DNA from: Bacteroidales bacterium
GTDB lineage: Bacteria; Bacteroidota; Bacteroidia; Bacteroidales; UBA932
Direction of reading: 5' to 3'
DNA: 34,428 bases
NCBI GenBank assembly: GCA_017482565.1
Contig: JAFUMO010000056.1
Location: 1 to 34,428, forward strand
The notes under the pieces are model-generated. The model did no database searches. It saw only the letters and a program-made list of their open reading frames with translations, and was not told the origin of the DNA. How positions within the stretch are numbered: position 1 is the first letter of the stretch; each line of letters begins with the position of its first letter. The translations under genes were made by a program, and so were the position numbers. Shown here piece by piece: positions 18,635 through 25,990 of the stretch.

Positions 18635-19636
18635 TCATTTGCCGTTGTAGTGTACAATCACGCTCATCCCAGGGCGGAGCTGTGAAGCCTCTTTTGAGTG
18701 CCCTGAAGGACGGGCCTTTACCTTGAAGGTAACCAGATTGTATGAGCCGCTCTGGCGGCTGCTCTGCCAGGTTGCATAGCTCCCCATAGGGCTTGTGTAA
18801 TATACTTCAAATACCATTTCCTTGTTGTCCAGGGCAGGAACTTTTCCCTTGAACTTTTTTCCTTGGCTGAAGTGGTGCAGCAGGTCTTCCCGGATGTTCA
18901 GCACAACGTGGATGTCATCCAGTACAAGCAGGTTCATTATGGAGCCGCCCGGCATTACAAGCTCCCCTTCAGAGGGGTATATTTCAGAGATCATCCCGTC
19001 TGCCGGGGCTGTGAGGCGGCTGTCCCTGAGCAGGGCCTTCACCTCATCCAAGCTGCCTTGTGCAGCATCCACAAGTGCCTGTGCGGCATTCTTGTCCTCT
19101 TGTCGGGAACCTTCTTGTGCCATCTCATATTGGTAGAGGGCAGCTTTCTCTGCAGCTTGGGCTGTCTGTGCCAGGGCTGCAGCCTCATCCCTGCGCTGCA
19201 GGGTTACAACACTGTCCCGGTATAGTCTTTCAACCCTTTCAAGTGTGGTTGCGGCGAGGTCTGCCTGGGATCTGGCAGCCATCCATGCCTCCCTAAGGGT
19301 GGCAATTACCTGTTCCCTGGCCCCCTTGTCTATTTTCCTGCTCTCGTAAGCAGCGGCATCCTTCATGGCTGAAGCGCTCATCATCAGAGCGTCAGCCTCG
19401 GGGCTGTTTATAAGTACAAGGGTGTCACCGGCCTTTACCATATCTCCCTCTTCCGTATAGAATTTCCCAATCCTGCCAAGGAGCTTCCCAGATATCTTTA
19501 TCTGTGTGCATTCCACTTCCCCCTGCAGTATGGTGGGGGAGTCCTTATATAGCACCATCCCGAATATTGAGATGATGGCTGCCAGAACAACAATCAGGGT
19601 TGTTATTTTAAGCAGCAGCTTGTTGTCCGTATTCAT
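18635..19636 (-). CDS. HlyD-family periplasmic adaptor (membrane fusion protein)
   Basis: The 333-residue protein has one N-terminal TM segment (about residues 9-29), which anchors it in the inner membrane. A lipoyl-like half-domain follows, including GKLLGRIGKFYTEEGDMVKA. A long Ala/Glu/Arg-rich coiled-coil hairpin spans about 65-195. The second lipoyl half is DSRLTAPADGMISEIYPSEG, and a beta-barrel end closes with LRPGMSVIVHY. Such adaptors bridge an inner-membrane permease and an outer-membrane TolC channel. The gene lies between the TolC-like and fused permease genes, with gaps of 67 and 52 bases. Confidence 0.93.
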   Translation of the reverse strand: MNTDNKLLLKITTLIVVLAAIISIFGMVLYKDSPTILQGEVECTQIKISGKLLGRIGKFYTEEGDMVKAGDTLVLINSPEADALMMSASAMKDAAAYESRKIDKGAREQVIATLREAWMAARSQADLAATTLERVERLYRDSVVTLQRRDEAAALAQTAQAAEKAALYQYEMAQEGSRQEDKNAAQALVDAAQGSLDEVKALLRDSRLTAPADGMISEIYPSEGELVMPGGSIMNLLVLDDIHVVLNIREDLLHHFSQGKKFKGKVPALDNKEMVFEVYYTSPMGSYATWQSSRQSGSYNLVTFKVKARPSGHSKEASQLRPGMSVIVHYNGK

Positions 19637-19703
19637 TGTGAGGTGTTTTTGTTTTCAGTTGTCATTGTTGAGGTTACAATTAGTTCAGTTGTCGCATTCC
19701 CGG

Positions 19704-21224
19704 TTATCTTGTTTCCTGTTGTCTTGCAGCTGTTGTAGGGTTCAAGGTATTGTGCAGCCGGATGAATTCTCCGGTATCTGCACTCAGGGCAAGAAGGTTT
19801 GCAAGTGATGTGCAGTATTGCCATCCGGCAAGGTCAAGGGCGGTCCTGGCCTTTGTGAGGGTGGTGCGGGCGGCAACCACGTCAGTTGAGGTACACATCC
19901 CTTCAGAAAAGCTTTTCTCCCTTTCTCTGAGCAGTTCTTCGGCCAGGATGATGCTCTTGCGGAGTGTCTTCATATTATATGATGCATCCTCCATATTTCC
20001 CCTCAGGGCAAGGGCAGCTGTAAGCAGGTCTTTTTCCGCCTGGTCTGTGGTGTATTCCATCTGCCGCTCTTCAATGCGCCCTGCCTGTATCTCCTTCTCC
20101 CTGGCCAGCCCGTCAAACAGGTCCCACTGCATTGCAACTCCAACTATGGTGCGGGGGAGGAGGTTTTTGGGAATATTGTTGGAATGGAGGTTCTGCCGGG
20201 CAAAGAGGGCAAAATTGGGAATGTACCCGCTCTGGGCAATCTTCCGCTTGTTTTCCAGTATCTTGCCCTGTGCATGGAGTATCTTCAGTTGCGGGTTATA
20301 CTGCATTATGCGGCTGCTGATCAGAGAGATTGGGGGGATTGAGTCAAGGGTGAAGAAACTACCTTGGGGAATGATGCCGGAAAGTTCTTTCCCAAGTATG
20401 GCATTCAGTGCCTGTGCGGCAACTCCTGTGCTTTGCCTGGTGCTCTCATATTCTCTTGAAGCTTCATCAGCAGCTACCTGCACAACCAGATATTCTGCCT
20501 TGTTGATGAATCCTTCCTCCTTGAGTCTCAGTGCATTCTTCTGTAGCTTCCTTATGTACTGCAGGTTTTCCTGCTGCATCTGTTCCACCTGCAGAGCAAG
20601 CTTGAGGGTGTAATACGCGTTCAGCATGAGGGCCCTCTGCCCATTCTCTGTAAGAGTGTTGAGGTACCCGGCAGATTCTACCAGGGAGTTCCCTATCCTC
20701 CCTGCATAAATCCTCTTGCCACCGGTAATCAGGGGCCATAAGGCCACAGCATCAACTGATGTTACATTTTTCCCGACAAGTGGTACAGACAGTGTGGCGG
20801 AGGAGAGCCCTGCCACTACCTGCTGCAGTTGGGGGAGCAGCTGCTGCAGAAGCTGTTCCAATCCCGCGGCATTTCCGGCAAGGTCCTGCAGGATCCCCTG
20901 GGCAAGCTCTCCCATGTTGGCATCGGCTGTTATCTCATTTGAGAAGTGGATGTATCCTCCTGTGGCCCCTATAGATGGGTACCATGTGGCCTGTAGCTGC
21001 TGTTTGCGGGCCCTTGCCGCTTCAACTGTACTCCTGGAAATCTTCATTGCATTGTTGTTCTGCTCCAGGATAGTGGCAGCTTCTTCAAGGGAGAGAGGAT
21101 ATCCTCCTGCAGGTATTCCGGTATCGTGGGGTGGTACAGGAGATTGCCCCATAGCTATGCCGGGCACCAGCAGCGCTGCCGCTGCAGCTCCCCATAATGC
21201 TGCCGATAAAAAAAATTGTCTCAT
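19704..21224 (-). CDS. TolC-like outer-membrane efflux protein
   Basis: The 506-residue protein starts MRQFFLSAALWGAAAAALLV, a signal peptide probably cut after GIAMG. It has the two-fold helical repeat of the TolC/OprM family, with the openings LSLEEAATILEQNNNAMKIS and, in the second half, ISSRIMQYNPQLKILHAQ. Long coiled-coil helices and a late DLFDGLAREKEIQ element fit a trimeric outer-membrane channel. The open frame runs 30 codons further upstream, but those lead into the palindromic element and lack a signal sequence, so ATG at 21224 is chosen. It heads the HlyD-permease operon. Confidence 0.92.
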   Translation of the reverse strand: MRQFFLSAALWGAAAAALLVPGIAMGQSPVPPHDTGIPAGGYPLSLEEAATILEQNNNAMKISRSTVEAARARKQQLQATWYPSIGATGGYIHFSNEITADANMGELAQGILQDLAGNAAGLEQLLQQLLPQLQQVVAGLSSATLSVPLVGKNVTSVDAVALWPLITGGKRIYAGRIGNSLVESAGYLNTLTENGQRALMLNAYYTLKLALQVEQMQQENLQYIRKLQKNALRLKEEGFINKAEYLVVQVAADEASREYESTRQSTGVAAQALNAILGKELSGIIPQGSFFTLDSIPPISLISSRIMQYNPQLKILHAQGKILENKRKIAQSGYIPNFALFARQNLHSNNIPKNLLPRTIVGVAMQWDLFDGLAREKEIQAGRIEERQMEYTTDQAEKDLLTAALALRGNMEDASYNMKTLRKSIILAEELLREREKSFSEGMCTSTDVVAARTTLTKARTALDLAGWQYCTSLANLLALSADTGEFIRLHNTLNPTTAARQQETR

Positions 21225-21274
21225 AAGCTTCCGTTTGCTTAAAGACAATTTTATGTGCCGGTTTGTTTCTTGTA

Positions 21275-21395
21275 ACGTTGTCCTTTTGTACAATTCATTG
21301 AAAATGAATTGCATAAAAACAGCATATACAGGATTTCCGTATATGCTGTTTTTTCAAACAACTGAAGGCCAGTTGTTTGTACAAAAGGACAACGT
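21275..21395. repeat. 121-bp palindromic element A: inverted termini plus three internal hairpins
   Basis: ACGTTGTCCTTTTGTACAA (21275-21293) and its exact complement (21377-21395) close the element as a 19-bp perfect inverted repeat. Inside are three more hairpins: CAATTCATT with AATGAATTG (21291-21311), AAAAACAGCATATAC with its 15-base complement (21315-21353), and CAAACAACTG with CAGTTGTTTG (21355-21379). Folded, it is a four-way, cloverleaf-like structure. It lies between the methyltransferase stop and the TolC-like start. The core CGTTGTCCTTTT is shared with element B at 24071-24197. The flanking TAA on both sides (21273-21275 and 21395-21397) could be a target duplication, but element B does not show the same. 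Confidence 0.75.
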
Positions 21396-21401
21396 AAAAA
21401 A

Positions 21402-22331
21402 CTACTGCCTCTGCCGTACCGCCTCGTAGCAGAGCACCGCTGCTGAGACTGAGACGTTAAGGGAATCAAGCTCCCCGAGCATAGGAATCTTTATTTTGGC
21501 ATTTGAGGCCTTGCGCCAGAAATCTGTAAGGCCGGTGGATTCGGTCCCCATCACTATGGCGGTTGGGGCGGCCATATCTGTATTGTAATACCACTCGGAG
21601 TCCTGCAGCTGGGCGGTGAAGATGTTTATGTTGTTTGCACGGAGCCATTCCAGGGCCTCTTCATTGGTACATGCCACAACCTGGTTGGTAAAGATGCCTC
21701 CAAGGCTGGAGCGGATGAGGTTGGGGTTGTAGAGGTCTGTGAGCGGGTCACATACCAGTACGGTATCTATTCCGCATGCATCGGCAGTGCGGAGGAGGGC
21801 ACCCAGGTTTCCAGGCTTCTCCACGCTCTCAACTACAAGCACAAGAGGCTGTTCCCATTTTTTGCCGAACCTGACATCCTGCAGGGAGAGCTTCTTCTCT
21901 TCCACCACTGCAACCATCCCTTCTGTATTTTCCCTGTAGGCAATCTTTGAGTATACGGTAGGGGTGAGGGAGAAGAGGGCAGGCAGGTTATCCTGTCCGT
22001 GGTCCGCTTTGCCGGCATGGGAACATGTATCGTGGAGTTCTCCTGTCCCGGCTGCTGTGCTGCCGGTGTTGCGGGAAGAGGAGAGGGTACCGGATTCTCC
22101 GTCATGGACGGGATTTGTCGGGAAGAGGGCTACAACCTGCTGTGGGGAAACTATCCGGCTGTTGAAGAAGATGCTCCTTATGGTGAAGCCGTTCCTGATG
22201 CAGGCGGATATTTCGCGTACCCCTTCCACTACAAAGAGCTTGCGGGTGCGGCGTTCCCTGGATTTTTCCAGCAGTGCGGCTGTCTCCTTTATCTTTGGGT
22301 TCTGTGCAGATGTTATTTCCTGAATGTTCAT
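21402..22331 (-). CDS. SpoU/TrmH-family RNA 2'-O-methyltransferase
   Basis: The 309-residue protein is a SPOUT-fold enzyme that methylates rRNA or tRNA ribose using S-adenosylmethionine. The N-terminal substrate-binding domain has ITSAQNPKIKE and LFVVEGVREI. The SPOUT motifs are EKPGNLGALLRTADACGIDT (about 171-190), IVMGTESTGL (about 258-267) and the C-terminal IPMLGELDSLNVSVSAAVLC. Start ATG 22331 (MNIQEITSAQ) is preferred to the longer frame, which would cover the lysS terminator. A low-complexity insertion of roughly 45 residues (about 71-117) separates the two domains. The exact nucleotide substrate cannot be told from sequence. Confidence 0.92.
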   Translation of the reverse strand: MNIQEITSAQNPKIKETAALLEKSRERRTRKLFVVEGVREISACIRNGFTIRSIFFNSRIVSPQQVVALFPTNPVHDGESGTLSSSRNTGSTAAGTGELHDTCSHAGKADHGQDNLPALFSLTPTVYSKIAYRENTEGMVAVVEEKKLSLQDVRFGKKWEQPLVLVVESVEKPGNLGALLRTADACGIDTVLVCDPLTDLYNPNLIRSSLGGIFTNQVVACTNEEALEWLRANNINIFTAQLQDSEWYYNTDMAAPTAIVMGTESTGLTDFWRKASNAKIKIPMLGELDSLNVSVSAAVLCYEAVRQRQ

Positions 22332-22369
22332 CTCAAGTGCTTGTATGTGAGGCCTTGCGGCGTGGCTGT

Positions 22370-22403
22370 AAAAAAGCCCGGCTGCTCTGTGCGATGCCGG
22401 GCT
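22370..22403 (-). terminator. Intrinsic terminator after lysS
   Basis: On the plus strand AGCCCGGC (22375-22382) and GCCGGGCT (22396-22403) form an 8-bp stem preceded by an A-run at 22370-22375. Read on the minus strand this is a GC-rich hairpin followed by six U. It begins 17 bases after the lysS stop and ends before the methyltransferase start at 22331. Confidence 0.9.
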
Positions 22404-22420
22404 GAAGTTTTTCAAGTTGG

Positions 22421-23935
22421 TTATTTGTAGCTCTCCGGCCTCATCTGAGGGAAGAAAAGTACATCCTGGATTGTTGTCTGTCCTGTCATGAACATGGTGA
22501 GGCGGTCAATTCCTATACCCATGCCGGATGTAGGAGGCATACCGTACTCGAGGGCGCGTACAAAGTCCATATCAATGTACATTGCCTCGTCATCACCCTT
22601 GTCCTTGAGCTTCAGCTGGTCCTCAAAGCGGGCAAGCTGGTCTATAGGGTCGTTCAGTTCACTGTAGGCGTTGGCAAGCTCCTTGCCGCATACGAACAGC
22701 TCAAAGCGCTCTGTGAGGTTTGGCTTGCTCCTGTGGCGTTTTGTGAGCGGAGACATTGATACGGGGTAGTCTGTGATGAAGGTTGGCTGTACAAGGTGCT
22801 TTTCGCAGTACTCTCCGAATATTGCATCAATGAGTTTGCCCTCACCCATCTTCTCGTCAACCTCAACATGGAGTTTCTTGCAGGTCTCGCGCAGCTCGGC
22901 CTCGCTCATCCCCTCAATGTCAACCCCAGCATACTCCTTTATTGCCTCAAGCATAGGGAGCCTTCTGTAGCCGGCGGCAAAGTCAACCTCAGTACCGTTG
23001 ATGTTTACTTTGGTTGTACCGTTTACGGCTGTTGCAACGGTTGCAAGCATCTCCTCTACAAAGTCCATCATCCAGTTATAGTCCTTGTAAGCAACGTATA
23101 TCTCCATACATGTGAACTCAGGGTTGTGGGTCCTGTCCATGCCCTCATTGCGGAAATTCTTTGCAAACTCATACACTCCCTTGTAGCCGCCTACGATAAG
23201 GCGTTTCAGATACAGCTCGTTTGCTATACGCAGGTAAAGAGGCATATCCAACGTGTTGTGGTGGGTGATGAACGGCCTTGCAGTTGCACCTCCGGGGATA
23301 GGCTGGAGGATAGGGGTCTCAACCTCAAGGCATCCTCTCTCGTCAAAGAAGCGGCGCATGGTTGATATTATCTTAGACCTCTTCATGAAAGTCTCCCTTA
23401 CCTGCGGGTTAACGATGAGGTCCACATATCTCTGGCGGTATCTCAGCTCCGGGTCAGAGAATGCGTCAAACACCTCTCCGTCCTTCTCCTTCACAATAGG
23501 GAGTACCCTCAGAGACTTGCTCAGCACAGTAAGTTCCTTTGCGTGTACGGATTTCTGGCCTGTCTGGGTAACGAATGCAAAACCCTTGATCCCAATTATG
23601 TCACCGATATCAAGAAGCTTCTTGAATACGGTGTTGTACATTGTCTTGTCCTCACCGGGGCAAATCTCGTCCCTCTTCACATAAATCTGAACCCTTCCTT
23701 TCTCATCCATCAGCTCAATGAATGCCGCTGCTCCCATAATCCTGCGGCTCATGATACGTCCTGCAATGGCCACATCCTGGAAGTTCCCCTCCTCAGGATT
23801 ATACCTTTCACGGATATCCTCTGTAGTTGCATTTATGGGGTACATTGCAGCCGGATACGGCTCAATCCCCAATTCCCTCATCTGTGCAAGAGCATTGCGC
23901 CTGTTAAGCTCCTGCTCGTTCAAATTCAATTCCAT
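22421..23935 (-). CDS. lysS: Lysine--tRNA ligase (class II)
   Basis: LysS charges tRNA-Lys with lysine. The 504-residue protein starts [20 protein letters not shown]. The N-terminal OB fold contains [20 protein letters not shown]. Class II motif 1 ([17 protein letters not shown]), motif 2 ([19 protein letters not shown]) and motif 3 ([12 protein letters not shown]) are all present, with the family end [12 protein letters not shown] longer frame to 24046 exists, but its extra 37 residues are hydrophobic, unlike the family, and pass through the promoter region. The gene is divergent from recJ across a 309-base spacer. Confidence 0.97.
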   Translation of the reverse strand: MELNLNEQELNRRNALAQMRELGIEPYPAAMYPINATTEDIRERYNPEEGNFQDVAIAGRIMSRRIMGAAAFIELMDEKGRVQIYVKRDEICPGEDKTMYNTVFKKLLDIGDIIGIKGFAFVTQTGQKSVHAKELTVLSKSLRVLPIVKEKDGEVFDAFSDPELRYRQRYVDLIVNPQVRETFMKRSKIISTMRRFFDERGCLEVETPILQPIPGGATARPFITHHNTLDMPLYLRIANELYLKRLIVGGYKGVYEFAKNFRNEGMDRTHNPEFTCMEIYVAYKDYNWMMDFVEEMLATVATAVNGTTKVNINGTEVDFAAGYRRLPMLEAIKEYAGVDIEGMSEAELRETCKKLHVEVDEKMGEGKLIDAIFGEYCEKHLVQPTFITDYPVSMSPLTKRHRSKPNLTERFELFVCGKELANAYSELNDPIDQLARFEDQLKLKDKGDDEAMYIDMDFVRALEYGMPPTSGMGIGIDRLTMFMTGQTTIQDVLFFPQMRPESYK

Positions 23936-23956
23936 ATATGTCAAATCTTTAATTAT

Positions 23957-23964
23957 CAAAAGTA
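23957..23964 (-). promoter_or_regulatory. Possible -7 promoter box for lysS
   Basis: On the minus strand this reads TACTTTTG, an exact TAnnTTTG match, 21 bases upstream of the lysS ATG. No good -33 element was found at the expected distance, so the call is tentative. Confidence 0.45.
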
Positions 23965-24070
23965 CTTTCTTCCCGACAATTCTGCCGGAAAGATACAGAA
24001 ATGCAAAAATAACATTTTTTTGCACAAAAGTCCCTCTTTCCGCCAAAATCCTCCGTACCAGCTCCGGAAC

Positions 24071-24197
24071 TTATCGTTGTCCTTTTTTTTAACAGTCAGA
24101 TTTTAAATGGATTATAAATGGGGTTTGTTGTAAATATTGAACATGCTATTTTCTATAAGACTGGAAATCTGACTGTTGGAAAAAAGGACAACGATAA
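24071..24197. repeat. 127-bp palindromic element B with long inverted termini
   Basis: TTATCGTTGTCC (24071-24082) pairs exactly with GGACAACGATAA (24186-24197). The inner arm AACAGTCAGATTT (24091-24103) pairs exactly with AAATCTGACTGTT (24165-24177), and a T-run and an A-run join them apart from a two-base mismatch. The arms total about 33 bp and the centre (24104-24164) is AT-rich with no strong fold. The core CGTTGTCCTTTT is the same as in element A at 21275. Because it lies between divergent genes it is not placed to terminate either one, which favours a mobile or regulatory origin. Confidence 0.75.
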
Positions 24198-24207
24198 ATG
24201 AGGTGGG

Positions 24208-24238
24208 TTGTGGATAAAGAATAAAATTCTTATCTTTG
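24208..24238 (+). promoter_or_regulatory. recJ promoter with embedded DnaA box
   Basis: TTG (24208-24210), a 20-base spacer and TATCTTTG (24231-24238) match the Bacteroidota -33/-7 pattern well. The predicted start of transcription (about 24243-24247) falls on the recJ ATG at 24245. TGTGGATAA (24209-24217) is a perfect DnaA box on the minus strand, overlapping the -33 element, so DnaA could compete with polymerase. That role is an inference. Confidence 0.65.
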
Positions 24239-24244
24239 TATGTT

Positions 24245-25987
24245 ATGGAAATTAATAATATAGGCAGAAAGTGGATAGTTAAGGAGCCGGGGAATCCGGC
24301 AACGGTGCGCAGGCTGGCACAGGAGCTGGGGATAGATCCGGTTCTGGCGAACCTGTTGGTACAGAGGGGGATTACAACGTATGAGGAGGCGAGGACCTTT
24401 TTTAGGCCAGACCTTTCCATGCTGCATGACCCGTTCCTGATGAAGGATATGGACAAGGCGGTTGCCCGTTTGCACAAGGCAATAGAGGATAATGAGAAGA
24501 TTCTGGTTTATGGTGATTATGATGTGGACGGTACATCCGCGGTTTCGCTGGTATATACTTTCCTCAGTACAATTACCAGGAACCTGGAGTATTATATTCC
24601 TGTGAGGTATGATGAGGGCTACGGCATTTCTTACAAGGGAATAGACTGGGCGCATGAGGGGGGATATACCCTTGTGATTGCGCTGGATTGCGGCATAAAG
24701 GCGGTGGAGAAGGTGCAGTACGCCAAGGAGAGGGGGATTGACTTCATAATCTGTGACCACCATCTTCCGGATGAGACCTTGCCTGAGGCTGCAGCAATCC
24801 TGGACCCGAAGAGGGAGGATTGCCATTATCCTTTTGATGATCTGTCGGGATGTGGAGTGGGTTTCAAGCTGGTTCAGGGGTATGCCAAGAAGTATGGTAT
24901 CCCTTTTGAGCAGATTGTGAACCTGCTGGATCTGGTGGCGGTGAGCATTGCTACAGACCTGGTTTCCGTAACGGGAGAGAACAGGGTGCTGGCTTTTTAT
25001 GGGCTAAAGCAGCTCAACGAGGCTCCCCGCAAGGGGCTCCTTTCAATGATAAAGCTTTCAGGCCTTGAGAAACATACGATTTCCATAGATGACATAGTGT
25101 TCAAGATTGGGCCGAGGATAAATGCGGCTGGCAGGATGGAGAGCGGCCGTATGGCGGTGGATCTCCTTACCTCAAGACGTGAGGAGGAGGCCCTGAACAT
25201 AGGCAACGAGATAAACAAGCACAACAACGAGCGCAAGAATGTGGACCGGGAGATTACAGTTGAGGCAATTGAGATGGTGAAGCGTTCGCCGGATTTTGAG
25301 AAGCGCAAATCAACAGTGGTGTACAACTCGCAGTGGCACAAGGGTGTTGTGGGTATAGTTGCAAGCCGTCTGGTTGAGGCGTATTACAAGCCTACAATAG
25401 TGCTTACAAACTCAAACGGATTTGTTACCGGTTCGGCAAGGAGCATACCGGGTTTTGACCTCTATGAGGCTATAGAGAGCTGTTCAGACCTGCTGGAGAA
25501 CTTCGGTGGCCATATGTATGCTGCCGGCATGACTCTCAAGGAGGAGAATCTGGCAGAGTTCTCGGAGAGATTTGAAAAATATGTGGCCCAGAAGATTACC
25601 AAAGAGGTGCTCACACCTATAGTGAACATTGATTCATTCTTGGACTTCAAGCAGATAACCCCCAAGTTCTTCAGGATATTGAAGCAGTTCCAGCCGTTCG
25701 GGCCCGGGAACAGTTCTCCGGTGTTCGTTACAGAGAATGTATATGACAACGGAAACGGAAGGATTGTGGGGAGCGACAACGGCCACCTGAAGCTGGAGCT
25801 TATACAGGAGGATGAGCCTTACAGGTATATTTCAGCAATAGCATTCAACAAGAGCGAACATTTCAGCCACATGCAGGGTGGTAATCCTGTAGATATCTGC
25901 TATTCGATAGCGGAGAACTACTACAGGGGGATTGCAAACCTCCAGCTGAGGATTAAGGATATCAGGAACAGGGAAGATTTCATATAG
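24245..25987 (+). CDS. recJ: Single-stranded-DNA-specific exonuclease RecJ
   Basis: RecJ degrades single-stranded DNA from 5' to 3' in recombination and mismatch or base-excision repair. The 580-residue protein has the DHH phosphoesterase motifs. DYDVDGT has D91, D93 and D95; a later Asp is in ALDCGIKAV; and D171-H172-H173 lead DHHLPDE. The DHHA1 part has SARSIPGFDLYEAI and GGHMYAAGMTL. A C-terminal OB-type domain follows. A TTG at 24236 would add three residues but lies inside the -7 box, so ATG 24245 is chosen. The start may be leaderless. It is followed after 3 bases by parC. Confidence 0.95.
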   Translation: MEINNIGRKWIVKEPGNPATVRRLAQELGIDPVLANLLVQRGITTYEEARTFFRPDLSMLHDPFLMKDMDKAVARLHKAIEDNEKILVYGDYDVDGTSAVSLVYTFLSTITRNLEYYIPVRYDEGYGISYKGIDWAHEGGYTLVIALDCGIKAVEKVQYAKERGIDFIICDHHLPDETLPEAAAILDPKREDCHYPFDDLSGCGVGFKLVQGYAKKYGIPFEQIVNLLDLVAVSIATDLVSVTGENRVLAFYGLKQLNEAPRKGLLSMIKLSGLEKHTISIDDIVFKIGPRINAAGRMESGRMAVDLLTSRREEEALNIGNEINKHNNERKNVDREITVEAIEMVKRSPDFEKRKSTVVYNSQWHKGVVGIVASRLVEAYYKPTIVLTNSNGFVTGSARSIPGFDLYEAIESCSDLLENFGGHMYAAGMTLKEENLAEFSERFEKYVAQKITKEVLTPIVNIDSFLDFKQITPKFFRILKQFQPFGPGNSSPVFVTENVYDNGNGRIVGSDNGHLKLELIQEDEPYRYISAIAFNKSEHFSHMQGGNPVDICYSIAENYYRGIANLQLRIKDIRNREDFI

Positions 25988-25990
25988 GAT

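Larger units (their letters stand above)
23936..24244. other. Divergent lysS-recJ spacer (309 bp)
   Basis: No gene is seen here. From left to right it holds a possible lysS promoter box (23957-23964, minus strand), one copy of the TTCCCGACAA word (23970-23979), palindromic element B (24071-24197), and the recJ promoter with an embedded DnaA box (24208-24238). Confidence 0.8.

Noticed and set aside
21273-21397. TAA target-site duplication around element A
   Set aside because: The flanking TAA is short and element B lacks the same pattern (TAT on one side, ATA on the other), so it is mentioned but not claimed.
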